Positions 22,736-35,140 of a stretch of 64,000 nt of DNA are shown one piece after another. Location of the stretch: the NCBI GenBank assembly GCA_964017195.1, contig OZ024887.1:64363811-64427810 (forward strand), written 5' to 3'. Both the position numbers and the translations under genes were made by a program. Below the pieces are notes generated by a model, which had not been told where the DNA came from, made no database searches, and saw only the letters and a list, made by a program, of their open reading frames with translations. The DNA comes from Siderastrea radians (lineage: Eukaryota > Cnidaria > Anthozoa > Scleractinia > Rhizangiidae). Each line of letters begins with the position of its first letter. The first letter of the stretch is position 1.

Positions 22736-25700
22736 TAATATGATAAACTCATCTCCGTGTTAAAGATGCCACTATCTGATTACAAGAGGGGAATAAAAAC
22801 AGAGAGGAGGAAAAGGGTATTCCCCCAGATTGTAACAGGGCGTTAGTTATATAGAAGTGTCCTTCATTGAAACCTGCAGATATTAACATGAAAAAAAATA
22901 ATAATGAAACGAAAGTTCTACTTGTTACAGTGAATTCTTTTCTGTCATCAGAGCGAACTGGATCAAACAAATTTAATTCCTTTTGATGACATCTTGTTAA
23001 AGTGGATTCTGATAAATCAACCTTCTAGTTAAAGATGCCACTACTTGTTTGCTAGAATGGAAAGCGGAGCACAGGAGCTGAAGGGTATTCCCCTAGATTG
23101 TAAAAGCTAGTTAATAGAAATTTCCTTTACGTAAATCTGTTTTATTTTCGTTTTGTTTTTTCTTAATAAACTTCCGCTTTAATATTCCCCGTCATGGAAT
23201 ATAAAATATTGACTTGATCAGTTTGGAAGTGTTTACGTACTGAGTAACCAAAGAAACCAGGCTCGTTCGAGCAAGCCCAGATATCACCTAGCAACAAAAC
23301 TCAAACTGCTCGAAAACATTACTTTGTTTTTTCCCTAAATTTTTAAATCCAGTTTGAGCAGAAAAATATTCCATACTGCTGGGGAATCAACTTTTCATTA
23401 GCAAAACGCACAAATAATTATGGAGTTACATCTTGCATGGAGGCTAAGATCTGATGGCTCGGTGAAACGCAAAAAATTTATAGACGCTGGTATGGCGTTA
23501 TGCAAATCTTGCAAATCAAGTGCTCATAAAAAACGCTGCCCCATCCACAAAATAAAATTAAAAGATTATTACTAATGTCGAAAGTGGATTTTTCAAAAGC
23601 AATCACTCAACCCTAACCCACGCCTCTTAAATAACGTCACTACTCACCAATGAAAAGAAGAAAACAAAATTCAAATAGAGCACAAAGTGCTTCTTGTCTC
23701 CGAGAACTATAGAAAAGAAACAAACATGACTTATAAGCAGAATTTAATATAAATTTCAAGTGCATTCAACCCTAAACCACACACGTGCACTCAACAATAT
23801 GACGTGATGTCCTCTGATTCTTGCTGATAGAATCGAGAATTGAAAGTTGAAAGAGAAAAAAATAAGAAATGATTTAAATCCAAGACATTTTAGTTGTTTT
23901 GTATAAGTCTTCTGAATATACCAGATTTGTTTAATTGACTTATTGTGATCGCTGTTTGCGTCATCTGTTTTGACAAAATTGCAGTTAAAGCGTCAACTGT
24001 AAGTGGAAACGCTTGTAACACCTATTATGGAAGACAAAATCTCTTTGTTCCAAACTTGCTTCGTCGTCAAAAGTTTAAACTTAACTTTTTCCGCTTTGGA
24101 GGTTTAAATGGGCTGATTTTTGCAGTCTAGGACTCTATACAGAGCGAAGACCTTGAGAAGCGACAATTGGAGGTAAAGAAGCCGGAGCGAGAGGTAGGAA
24201 CTGTGTTGAATAGAATCGAAAAATTTTGCAGTAACTACGGTGTCGTAAACTGTTGTTAGCTAAGAATGTACTGATGAGTTGAAAATTTAAAAGGGTTTAT
24301 AAGCTTAGCGGAAAACAGTACAGGAAACTGCAGAAAAGAGCGGAAAAAAAAAACTGCTTAACCGTCTCACTATGAATTGAGTAGTCACACCTAAGTTTTA
24401 TCAAATAGAACCACCTTGCTCAGCATAACAAAAAGAACCACCGGAAATTACTATACTCAACAGCCTTCACTTGAATTGTCACACTTTAGAATTTCATATA
24501 CCTATTCAGCAGTAAGACCTTTCTTAAATGTACAGCATATGAAACGGCAAGAAACGGAGTACTCCCAACGTCTTGCTAGCGATTTTTTGCTTTCTTCAGT
24601 TGAATGCAACTTTGTATTGACCAAAAAGTTACTGCGAGACAACAGAAATGTACTGACCAATAACTTGCATGCTTACGCTTAAAGAATTTATCCACAGACT
24701 CAAAACTGAGAACCACCTTATACGACATCAGAAACCGAACACCAAAAGACAGTACTTTTCAGTAGCTTTAATGTGAATGACAACACCTTAGGACGTCACA
24801 GACCTAAAATGTATAACTACCTTGTACAGTGTTAAAAGCACAAGAAAGTATTGCTCGCTATTATCTCGGCAGTAGCGTTCACCCAAGTCAATGATCGACA
24901 CAAAAGTAGAGTAACCGTGTACAGTCAATGGTATAAAGAGCTTAGCTTTGTGTCTTGTAGATATTGTCAGACTGGAATACGATAAAGAATACAAAAACAG
25001 AAATTAAAAAAGTTGACCAAATGACCGTGACGATTTGTATGTCACTTTTTTGGGTCGACTAATCAGTGTGAAATTTTTGTCATTGCGTATTGATTAGAAA
25101 GAATAAAAATTTCATTTCTGGAAGCTTTTAAGATGCTCGTTAACAAGAAAAAACAAATAAACAAATACATTGGATGTTAGTTTGTCAAGAAAGCATATTT
25201 TCGTCGACTAGTACTCAAAAACGCTTCGTTTGTGGTAAACTTTTTAGTGATGAAGTCTCTTAATTGTTATGAATTTAGCCTTTCATTCACAGGGGAAACT
25301 GGTCAACTGAACACAAGAACAAAAATAATCCCCAGTTTTATTTTGTGAACTAATAAAAATAATAAGCAAACAAACAGGGACATGCAGAGGAAGAAGGCAC
25401 TGACCATGGCATGGTCTTTCACCTGAGTGATGACAACGTGAGATTTCGTCCTCAGACTACAATGTAACAATCTTATATCTGCGAATCAATGTTTGGTTGT
25501 GAATCGAAGTAAATGGATTTGGAAACTGTAAACGAAGGTCTTTTCGTCACAACAAACAAGGAAACATTCACCCCGAAAACGCAGATCATACTTTTCAGTA
25601 TAGTGTCATCATAACTGATACGACGTATCGGCCATTGTTGCAACCCGCATTTCGGTTGTCCTTGTTTGTTTATCCCTGTTTCGGTTGTATCTTTGCAAAA

Positions 25701-26270
25701 CACTGCATAATGAAAGAATTACCGAAAACAGTGCCCAACGTTTATGAACTATTATTCCGTCATACATTTGTTTTCTTTGTTCAACAGGATACAGCTTGAG
25801 TAGTAACAAAATTTGTTTGCCAGAATTGTTTACACAGCTTGTAGCCCGGCAACTTCTCTCTTTTGTTTTTGTTAGCAACTTGTATCAAATAATCATGAAC
25901 AAATACTAACTAATACTAATTTGTTATTTCTAGAGCTCTTTATACTAAGGCTCAAAAGCGCTTAACCGGTTAACAAGAAATATAAACCATAAAATAATTA
26001 AAAACGAATACAGATGAACAACAGGCATCTCAAGTGTTCCGTGTCCATTTCCGTCTCCGCACGGTCCTTTTCATGTTCTTGGGATTCCAATCTGTTACGA
26101 GTCGTTGCCATGGAAACTCAATGTCAAATTGTTAGAAGAACCTCAAAACAGAAATCGGGAAATAACCTTCGATAGACCTTCTAATCAGGGGTCAGGAGAG
26201 GGTAATAGGAGTGGAAAAGGATTTCTGTTAGTTGCTGAATGACATATGAGAATTTTCTAATTTGCAGTTG
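22736..26270. other. Duplicated spacer and minisatellite upstream of gene B
   Basis: Counterpart of 3566-5155 plus 12492-14900, without the two unit 1 insertions. The degenerate minisatellite is at 24411-24795. No coding frame is conserved between the copies beyond repeat-derived ones. Confidence 0.6.
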
Positions 26271-26340
26271 CCGAAAAAACAGTAACAGCAACAACACTCG
26301 GAAACAAAGGACACCAGCAAGATAGTAAGGACGAGAATTC

Positions 26341-27892
26341 ATGGAGCTCAAACTGACGGTAAGACCCTGGTTGCGAGACTCATTGTAATCATTTAATGAT
26401 CATGAAAATGAATTTTGTGCTTCGCCGCAGTGAATCTCAACATTAAAGGTTCTGTTTACTGAGTGTCAACTTTAACAGAAGGTGAACTTCGATTCAAAGG
26501 AATAAACTGGAGACTGGAAAACTATTATGTATTAGGCGAAATTTGCTTTGAACAATCAGGCATGGCGGAATGTGTTGTGGGCTGCGATTGGTGCTCTTGC
26601 TTATGGAATAGATCGGTATTGACTCGTGACCAGTAACCCGGAGGTGCCCCTTGAAATATTAGCATGGAGCTTGAGTGGTAGCCTAGATCTCGACCTATAA
26701 TCCAAACTGAACTAAGGTGTGTTCAGCAGGGCTCGTAACTCCATTTCAGTCAATAATAGGTGATTTTCACAACCAAATATCTTTTCCTTTTCTCAGGCCA
26801 AAATAGCAAAATTCTGTAACCTATTTCATGGCAGTAGGCAACATATGCCCTGTTTCAGACCGCAATGGGGAAAATCTAAACCCTGTTTAGACTATACTAA
26901 AACAAAGACCAGTGGCACTTATACAACTCAAGATGTAGCAAGTTTTGTTTTTTCACGTTTTTTGTTCCCATTGCCTTTCAGATACTGCTCCTTGTATCGT
27001 TTTTGTTATGGTTTGTGCCCTGTCTCCATCTTATGGCGAGCCAGGTTGGATTCGAAGAAGAATACCCCTTCCGATTAATGTGACCCGGCCACCTCCTAGC
27101 AGTTCACGCCAGCCCCCCTTTACCCGGCGACCAACGCCCTCCCTGCCTACCCCGCGTCCAACAACCTCTGCGTCTTCTCCGCGTCCAACAATCTCCACGT
27201 CTACTCCGCGAACAACACCTTGCTTGTCTACCCCGCGACCAACACCCGTACCTTCAATTTCTAAGGAAAGATGCGGCTGTATCCTTAGTAAGCTACCCCG
27301 CTATTTGCCAAATTTTATTAGGCGCCGCCCAGTGTGCTTGCGCCTCAGTGAATCCCAGTTGCTCCAAAGGCTCAAAGATGTTGGCGGCTACAACCCGAGG
27401 TACGTGGCTATCAACAGAAAAGAGGCCTGCAAATTTACTGACCTCTCTACAGACCTCCAACCCCTACCGCGCAATTTCTCTGGTCGGTTCAAAAATCCAC
27501 GGGAGAGAAGAAAGCGCATGGTCACCTTAAGTTCAGGATCCGTTTTACGTGGGTGCTGGAGCCGAGGCTCTTTCGTGGATGGCAGCCCCTTAAGGCGTCT
27601 GTGTACTGAATGTTCAGCAACCACCCAACTTCCCTCCAATGTTTTCCCGCCATTTATCAATGAAGTCCTCTGCGCCGACAATGATCATTTCTGCTACCGT
27701 CACATAGGACTGTGCATTCAAAAGGTTCTGAAGTTTACTTTTCTTCGACGAACCGGGGAATTTGAGAGAGATGCCGACCTTAGCATCTTAGTTGGAGCAG
27801 ATATGTACGTCGAGAAAACTGAAACTTTCCAACAAGACATCAGGTCATGCTGTGAATGTCGCCTATTTCCATTTGTATTTCGTGGTCGTTAG
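26341..27892 (+). CDS. Gene B: type I Spaetzle-like preproprotein, 1-nt deletion in signal peptide
   Basis: Exon 1 is 26341-26358 (identical six codons, GTAAGA donor). The acceptor is at 26980-26981 and exon 2 runs from 26982 to 27892. Compared with gene A, the T run after ATCG has five T instead of six (about 27000-27004). Splicing as in A would therefore put the signal peptide out of frame with the rest. From V-C-A-L-S-P-S-Y-G onward the frame is open to the stop, with RRKR and a 124-residue mature domain (27518-27889) carrying all nine Cys. A start at ATG 27006 would lack most of the signal. The Pro/Thr linker is about ten residues shorter than in A. Possible causes are a recent inactivating deletion, polymorphism or homopolymer error. 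Confidence 0.7.
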
Positions 27893-28157
27893 CTGGTAAG
27901 ACGGCTGGAATGCTGCGCATGTCGTATCAAGGGATAGTTTTAAATCCATTGTTAGAAACATTAAATGAGTCATAAAGTGCAAAGCTTTGTCTGAGCTACA
28001 TGCATATTTAAAAACAGGCTAGCATTGTGTAGGTGTCAAAAGATACAAGCGTGCAAAGGCTCAAATAATGAGGTTAAAAGGGCGGCATTTATAACGGTGT
28101 AACTTAGTCTTAAGGACTTTTAACGTTGGAGTTAGATAGATAATTATAATCAAGTCA

Positions 28158-28163
28158 AATAAA
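28158..28163 (+). other. AATAAA polyadenylation signal, gene B
   Basis: Conserved position relative to gene A (AAGTCAAATAAAACTGAGG). Confidence 0.5.
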
Positions 28164-28224
28164 ACTGAGGTTAGCCTCCTTCTTCAAATTTCCCCTCTGT
28201 TCAAATGATATCTTCGATATATTC

Positions 28225-28406
28225 GACGATGACCACTTTTGCTACCTTCACATAGGACTGTGCGTTCAAGTGATCAAGTTTACCTTCTTCGAAGCACCCG
28301 TTTGTTTGAGCAGGATGACGACCGTAGCCGCATTTTGGGGGCAGACGTCTACGTTGAGAAGTTTGAAACCTTTCAACAAGACATCAGATCATGTTGTGAA
28401 TGTCGG
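28225..28406 (+). pseudogene. Relic of type I 3' coding end
   Basis: Best preserved of the three relics. One frame reads D-D-D-H-F-C-Y-L-H-I-G-L-C-V-Q. After a shift, another reads G-A-D-V-Y-V-E-K-F-E-T-F-Q-Q-D-I, then R-S-C-C-E-C-R. No signal, prodomain or cleavage site precedes it. Confidence 0.78.
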
Positions 28407-29898
28407 AAAAGAACATTTAACATTGGGGTAAACAGCCGATCTACAAAACCGGCAATTCCTTTTCTTTTAATTTTGTACCACCTTTTAGTTTCCGTATTAT
28501 GTAGTATAAACTGATGCATATCTAAAACAGTATTTAATAAATAAAAAATAAATTCCATTTGGCAATTTTCATTCCGAAGGCTTGAAAAAGTCTGTTTTTT
28601 TTGGCATCACAGTTGAGCTAAACGCCTATGGCATGAAATTTAAATTTGCGTGTATAACTGAATCCGTTTCTGCGATTTGGCTTGGATATCCGAGAAAATG
28701 AAATTTCGGTAAAGTGAGAACTTGTCAGAAGTTCTCGCGCCGCAAATGGTTAAATTTGGAAATTTTCAAATTTGGGGGGGGGGGGGGGTTAATTTAAATT
28801 TTGGTGGCCATTTGGAGTAAATCAAAGGGGATGAAAAAGCGTGAGTAAGTACGTGCTTGCGTAGGTGCGAACGCATGCGCGAGCGGTTGATTGTATTCAA
28901 CAGTGTTATAACCGTTCATGTTTACTGAATCCTTGAGGCTTTGAAAGACCAATTTTGTTGATCTAGAACAGTACTGTACATTGTTAGAAATACTTCAAAT
29001 TACCAGGATTTTATGGAATGGCAAGTTGGGCTAGATATCGACAAAAGGTTTAGAATTTGATTCCTCAAAATAATGTGGAACAATCGATATCTGTAAACTA
29101 CAATGAATTAGAGCAAAAATGTCATCCTGTCAGCGATATTCCAGATGCGATTGGTAGCATTCATAATTACAGAGGAGTTCAGTAACTTTTCTAAAACGGC
29201 AACAAGCAAACACTGAGTATTTACCTCAATAGTGTGATGTCATGTTTGTCTCTCTTTCTTCTTCGATAACGTAGTTTTCTCATATTGTGTATAGTAAGGC
29301 AATATTATGACGCAATTTTTTATCATTTAAAGAGGAAAGTCGAAAGAAAATGACGTCAGATAATTAAATATTACGGTCTTTGATATTCAACTAATATTTA
29401 CACCTGGATGATGATCTCGAGAACCTTATGAAGTGATAGTTGACAAGAATTTCGTGGTCGATTATTTGCAGGTTTTATTTTTGCAACTAAATAATGTGTT
29501 CGTGTACTTTTCGTTTTACATTTTTTGTCAAACGTTTGAAAGAGATTGAAAGTTCGTAGGAATATAATGTTTGTCACAAAGGCATATTAATGTTTTGCTT
29601 TAGAATTCAGTCTCTAGAAACGGAAAAGGTGTTTGTCAGTTGCCAGTATAATTACACTTAATGTTGCCATGTTCCGCCAGTTGCAAAAATTGGTAAAAAT
29701 TAAAATGGCCTTTGTAATAAAAAATCTTCTGAATTAATGAATTAAGAGATCTATTTAAGTTCACTGACGCCTATCAGTATCTGTAGAGAATATGGCCCGT
29801 TGGATGTTAACCTTGTTTTACGTGCCCAGTTTAAAGACATATTGTTAATTTTATTTTCAGACTTTTAAATGACTATGTCACTCTGCTTTATTTTCTAG
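28407..29898. other. Spacer between gene B and pseudogene D
   Basis: Counterpart of 17111-18589. A poly-G run of 13 lies at about 28777-28789. No gene seen. Confidence 0.55.
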
Positions 29899-30319
29899 GA
29901 CACTACTTTAAGCTCTGTTCATCACTGAAATGCAGGTGTGTGTGTGTAGGCAAAACTTCAATACAAAATACAATCCCTTGCATTAGTGATTTCTTGAATA
30001 GGGATTTCAAATGTTTCTCCTTTCGATTCCATTCAGTCTGGATTCCTCTTTTTCTTAGTTTAATTCGCACGACCTTAAAAACATCTAAAGAGGATTAAGT
30101 GGATGCACATATTGGGGGGGGGGGGGCACACTCTTTCCTTGAGCCTCGCTAGCCTATTTACAGTTGATCCACGTCACGCGTGAACGGAAGCTCTAAAATT
30201 CTAAACAACGTGACGAGTCACGTTCTGCATATTTGGGCATTCGCCTTGTGTTTTCTGAGATTCAGAGAGGGATTTCGAAAATCGAAAGGAGATTCCGAAT
30301 CTGTCACAGATTTTTCGAA

Positions 30320-30663
30320 ATGTTCAGACCTAGTTATGTTAATGCCTTAGGTCGGAAGAACAGGCCATGTAGGCCTCTCCACAAGGAAACGAGATCAGAC
30401 GAATAATTAATCGTTATTTGACTGGAGAGGGACCGACAGCGATCTCCACAGCAGCTCGTGCAACTCCTGGCACTGTTTATTGTATCATTCGACATCATAA
30501 AACGTTTAGTATATGTGAGGCGTTCAGTCAAGGGGGACGAAGTTATGCTTCTAAACTTTCGGACGACGTTCTAGAATCTGTTGAATTGTTCAAACTAGCG
30601 AAACCTAGGATAAATGGATGGGAAAATCGCGAAAGATTGTTGAGCAATAGGTTAGTTATGTAA
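30320..30663 (+). pseudogene. Tc1/mariner-type transposase N-terminal fragment
   Basis: From ATG 30320 one frame gives G-R-K-N-R-P-C-R-P-L. After a frameshift near 30395 the text is R-I-I-N-R-Y-L-T-G-E-G-P-T-A-I-S-T-A-A-R, then A-T-P-G-T-V-Y-C-I-I-R-H-H. This is a paired-like helix-turn-helix as in Tc1/mariner transposases. It then decays (TAA at 30661) and is cut by element X at 30691. No DDE catalytic domain remains visible. Confidence 0.65.
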
Positions 30664-31087
30664 TAGACGAAGCACAGGTCACCAACGGCGTAATATGAGA
30701 GTTTGTATGGAGCTGCATGAAATTCGATTGAAAATAATCGGCAGTTTCCCGTGGAAAATACCTAAAAATCAAAATAGAGTTTGAAAAACCTTACCTGTTG
30801 TGTGTTTGCTGTGTCGTTACCGCTTTTCCGAACTTCTGGAGGCCGTTTTGGGCGATATTCGGGCGACCCTAAAAGGCCGAATGGCGGAATGACGAAATGG
30901 CGGAAAATCACCCCAAATCCTAAAACGCGGAACCGTGGAAAATCACCCATAATCCTAAAACGCGGAACGGCGGAAAATCACCCATAATCCTAAAACGAGG
31001 AACGTTAAAATTGGAGCAGGGTAATAAATCCCTGAAAGTAACGACCCTCCGGGTCAAATCAACTCTCTTATTAGTCTTCTCAAACTC

Positions 31088-31497
31088 ATTAAGACGATTT
31101 CCGCTCAACGTTCGAGCAGTAAGTGCAAAAATTAAGTTACCAAAAAATACTTGCAGCACTGTCACATTTTGAGAACAGATAAGAAGAACTTATCGTTACT
31201 TTTGCTCCCAAGCTGACCCCGCGAGAGAAAATTGGATTTGAAGTTATCCATATTTCAATTAAAAAGACGCTTCATGTCAGTTCAAAACAAAATGGCGCCC
31301 GTTTTTAGCATACTTTTACGAGATTTGAAATTAATTTTCTTGAGAATGCTTGAGAATTTCATCGCGGGGTCACTTGGGCAAGTGAACTAGAGTGAGATGT
31401 TTCAAATAGCATTTAAAATGTTACCGTGCTATGAGTAGTTTTTTGGTAAATATTTTTTGCACTTATTGCTCGAACGTTGAGCGGAATCCGTCTTAAT
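31088..31497. repeat. 410-bp inverted-repeat element
   Basis: Arms of about 64 bp at 31088-31151 and 31434-31497 share TCAACGTTCGAGCA and AAGTGCAAAA. No target duplication was found. Confidence 0.55.
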
Positions 31498-31636
31498 AAT
31501 TCATAAAGAGAAAACAAAGGAAATCACTACCGTGACGGTGGTTTGGATACCGGATCTTAATTAGCATAAAGTTTTGCGAACTTTTGCTTTGAATTTCTCC
31601 AAGAATTATGAATGGTTTGAGAAGCCATATCAAAAA

Positions 31637-31759
31637 CTCGAAAAAGTGTTTCATCAGGTATCCAAACACTTCGAAGTCGGTCAAAAAAACTCGGCTGCGC
31701 CTCGTTTTTCCAACCCACTTCTCGGGGTTTGGATATCCTGATGAAACACTCTTTCTCGT
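31637..31759. repeat. Hairpin repeat with about 45-bp arms
   Basis: GTGTTTCATCAGGTATCCAA at 31646 is complementary to the segment at 31727-31749. The loop contains AACTCGGCTGCGCCTCG. Confidence 0.6.
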
Positions 31760-33470
31760 GTTTGATATATTACTTGCAATATAACACTGACAAGGGGTGG
31801 GGAATGGTAAATTAAATGACTCACCCGATGTCGGGCAAAGATTTTCAACTCCGACGAAACGGAAAGAAACACACTAAAACGTCTAAAACGAGACTTCGTG
31901 ACCCATCAAAAACACTTTCCCTTGGATATCGTATGACAATTCTTCGATAGCCGTTCTTACAGTACCATTCAGCACCCCTTATTTTAGTCTCAGTTCTATT
32001 AGCTTATCGGTATAGGGAATGTCGATAACAAAGGTAATCCTGTTCAGTATGATTTTTTATGATTTTTTTATGATTTATTATTGTGATTTGGACTTTGTTT
32101 TAGTAGACGAGGTAAGTTACGGCTTATGGAACTGTATAAAAATATCAAAACATATTTTTGATTTTAGTATAAGAATAATATATCTTGATTAATGAATTGA
32201 CTGATAAACGATTGAGTGACCACAGAAAAACAGTTAAACCGTGGAAATTAAGTCCAAATTATCCTTTTCATTATTTTATTTTTGTCTCTGTGACTTTGAG
32301 ATTATCTACCACGAAAATGGTGACCCCTTAAACACGAGTAGTTACTGAGTAACCAATGTTTATGATAAACAATTTAATAAAAGAGAATCAGGAAGAGAAG
32401 TGCAAGATCTGCAGATGTCTTCTGTTGTGTTTTACGGTAGTAAACTGCTGAAGGCGGCCGTGAGGTATGGGAATATGAAGCTAGTTACAATTCGCGCTGT
32501 ACAGGTGAGGGGTCGCGGGACGCCTTGCAGCCAAGGGTTTCAGGATCCAAACGGCACACCCCCACTCTAAAATTAATGGAGTACTCCCGCCGGGATTCTT
32601 CACAGAAAATTTAGGAAATTTAATATCTGAGGCATTCGAAGGTGTTCCGACTAAAACATGAGTATCAAAGAAGAGAGATAATTATTCCAATTAATTCCAC
32701 ACTTTTGAAAAGGGAGAAGAACATGTATGTTGATAGCATGCAATGCATTGTAATTTTGAGCCAAACGGTTGACTTGTAGCCTGCATAACAGGTGTTATTT
32801 TAATAAATGAGCGCGAGAGACGAGTGTTCACGCCATTAACGCCATTTGGCTTAACGTGACTGTTTTTCTTCACGATGAATCCCGCGAAAGCGAATCAGTG
32901 CCATCTATTTTTGTTTTCCACGTTTTAGGATTATGGGTGATGTTCCGCCGTTCCGCGTTCTAGGATTATGGGTGATTTTCCGCCATTACTCGTTTTAGGA
33001 CTTATGGGTGATTTTCCGCGGTTCCGCGTTTTAGGATTTGGGGTGATTTTCCGCCGTTCTGCCGTTCCGTCATTCCGCCATTCCGCGTTTTAGGGTCGCC
33101 CGATGTTCTGTTTAACGGTCGATCCGACGTCTTGTCACGTACCGGCTTTACTTTGACATGATGTTGCATCGACCGTTAAACAGAATATCGCCCCAAACGG
33201 CCTCCAGAGACTCGGAAAAACGGCAAAAACACAGCAAACACACAACAGGTAATGGTCTTAAAACTCTATTTCGCTTTTTAGGTTTTTTGCACGGAAAACT
33301 GCCCATTTTCCTCGCGAAGCGAGGTTTATAAATTTGTCGCGTGGGGATCGCGCGAGGATTGCTAAGGGCGGTCAAATCTCGATCTGCCTGTCGATCTGGA
33401 CACCGCGGCAAAGCGTCTGCGGATGTGCTCACTTCGGCTATTTCCGGTTTCGAGCTTATGTTGCTCATTT

Positions 33471-33904
33471 TAGACTGCGAGTAGTCTCTAATTTAGGCGA
33501 TCGCTTGTGGGGCGGGCGAAATACGCACACACGCGCGCGCGAAATTTCGAGGAGACGCGACGCGAGGGGAGCGCCAAAATTTTTCTAATTTTTGGCGCTC
33601 CCCTCGCGTCGCGTATCCTCGAAATTTCGCGCGCGCGTGTGTGTGTATTTCGAGGAGACGCGACGCGAGGGGAGCGCCAAAATTTTTCTAATTTTTGGCG
33701 CTCCCCTCGCGTCGCGTATCCTCGAAATTTCGCGCGCGCGTGTGTGTGTATTTCGAGGAGACGCGACGCGAGGGGAGCGCCAAAATTTTTCTAATTTTTG
33801 GCGCTCCCCTCGCGTCGCGTATCCTCGAAATTTCGCGCGCGCGTGTGTGTGTATTTCGCCCGCCCCACAAGCGATCGCCAAAATTAGAGACTACTCGCAG
33901 TCTA
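33471..33904. mobile_element. MULE-like MITE with 9-bp target duplication
   Basis: The element starts TAGACTGCGAGTAGTCTC at 33471 and ends with its complement at 33904. It is flanked by TGCTCATTT at 33462-33470 and 33905-33913. Long inverted ends plus a 9-bp duplication are typical of Mutator-like elements. The interior is three units of about 103 bp, each itself a palindrome (GCGACGCGAGGGGAGCGCCA ... complement) separated by a CGCGCGCGTGTGTGTG stretch. Frames on both strands here are repeat artefacts. Confidence 0.85.
33543..33860. repeat. Three tandem 103-bp palindromic units
   Basis: Unit starts (TTTCGAGGAGACGCGACGCG) at about 33546, 33649 and 33752. Each unit can fold on itself through GCGCTCCCCTCGCGTCGCG. 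Confidence 0.85.
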
Positions 33905-34564
33905 TGCTCATTTTCATTCGGTGTGCTTTCGAACTGTCCGGGAACTGAATTCGTAGGGATGGCGCTCAAGTCCAGTAAGAGAAGAAAAATTCACCCTCGT
34001 GTGTTCCCGTTCTCCAAAAAAACTTTTAAAAACTGGTCATTTCACGTTGTTGTTTTGCAGAGGACGGAAAAGAAATGTACCAGAATGTTTAACGCACGTG
34101 CAGAGTCATTGTTTTGCTCATTACAGCCTATTGTTTTTCGACGTTCTCGTTGCCGTCGCCGTGGTGGTTGCTTAAACTTCCTAATGTCATTACAATGGCG
34201 ACATGCGAACGTAAACTATCGACTTTCATGATGTTTTTCGCTGTGGGTGCAAGCCCGAAACTACGAGGTGCAAAAGCGTAGAAACAGATAAAACTATATT
34301 GAAGCTGCTCAGGATTTTCTAGCCTTAAGTTTGATGTCTGGAGCTTAAGTTTTTCAAAATTCGCGGCCGGAACCCGAGTTTGTTATTCTTGCCAATAGTT
34401 TTCAATAGGGGAGCATTGACAAGAAGTAAAAATACAGCGCGTGCGCAGTGCATTTTGCCACGGTGTCGTCGATCTGCCTATCTTTTTTTCGAAGGTGTCC
34501 GCACAGTTGCCTAGCAACAAAACCAAATCGCGACCGCTGACAGTTGCACACTCTCATGTTTCTT

Positions 34565-34876
34565 CAACCTCGTCCCCAGGGCCTTCTCCTCGTTCAAAAC
34601 GGCGGGTCGGAGAAACCCCTGGCCAAGGCTGCTGAAATACTCCAAGAATCGTGTAGTATTTTGTCATGTGACACGTGATGAAATGGCTTTTTCGGAGGCT
34701 GTTTCCAGCGTACGGCGGAACTGTTTGTTTTCTGCAATCGAAACCGTTGTTCAAACGAAACGAAGACATTTCGTCGTGTTTTCGTGACGAAATTCTAACG
34801 AACATTTGGAGCCACTTTGGCAGCCTTTCTCCGATCCGCCATTTAGAAAGAGGAGAAGGCCCTGGGGACGAGGTTG
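34565..34876. mobile_element. 312-bp MITE with CAACCTCGTCCCCAGGGCC ends
   Basis: Left end CAACCTCGTCCCCAGGGCCT and right end GGCCCTGGGGACGAGGTTG are inverted. The 9-bp duplication ATGTTTCTT lies at 34556-34564 and 34877-34885. It is Mutator-like by duplication length and has no coding capacity. Confidence 0.85.
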
Positions 34877-34969
34877 ATGTTTCTTCATTTCTTGCTTGCT
34901 TCGCTGCGAACATTTGCGTGCTGACATGTTTATTCATCGTCTGTAAATAAGTTACTGGACCAATTTCTG

Positions 34970-35140
34970 ATGCAAATGAGGGACCAAGCAAAGACAGCAA
35001 CCCCTGACAAGTGGCTGGAAATCCATTCCGGGGGAGATTTGCAACTGAAACTCAGCGTGAACGCCGACTTGAAATTCAGCGCGTACAACGAAGGCGAAAG
35101 AGTCGACGACAAACGGGTAGCGAACATCGTTTACCGGTAA
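34970..35140 (+). CDS. Possible small coding segment, unidentified
   Basis: An open segment in good coding style (Q-M-R-D-Q-A-K-T-A-T-P-D-K-W-L-E-I-H) continues to V-A-N-I-V-Y-R and TAA at 35138. It is 56 codons from ATG 34970, with the frame open upstream to 34925. It lacks a recognised domain. It could be the last exon of a gene, or an element fragment within the 33310-38043 segment. Confidence 0.22.
   Translation: MQMRDQAKTATPDKWLEIHSGGDLQLKLSVNADLKFSAYNEGERVDDKRVANIVYR

Larger units (their letters stand above)
30782..33283. repeat. Inverted arms with about 35-bp minisatellite
   Basis: 30782-31010 holds repeated units of CGGAAAATCACCCATAATCC followed by TAAAACGCGGAACGG. 32917-33100 holds the same units in the opposite strand, followed by the complement of GGAGGCCGTTTTGGGCGATA. 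The right arm carries an extra 76-bp hairpin (33108-33183, CTGTTTAACGGTCGAT with its complement). The 1.9-kb interval between the arms has no gene. Confidence 0.75.

Noticed and set aside
23945..24130. 61-codon plus-strand frame in the duplicated spacer
   Set aside because: Its counterparts at 4790-4970 and 50130-50330 carry indels and stops in the same frame, so coding conservation is absent.
33334..34231. Overlapping 84-178-codon frames on both strands with repeated ARACVCI/THTRARE text
   Set aside because: They read through the 103-bp palindromic tandem units of a MITE; the same text appears on both strands because of the palindromes.
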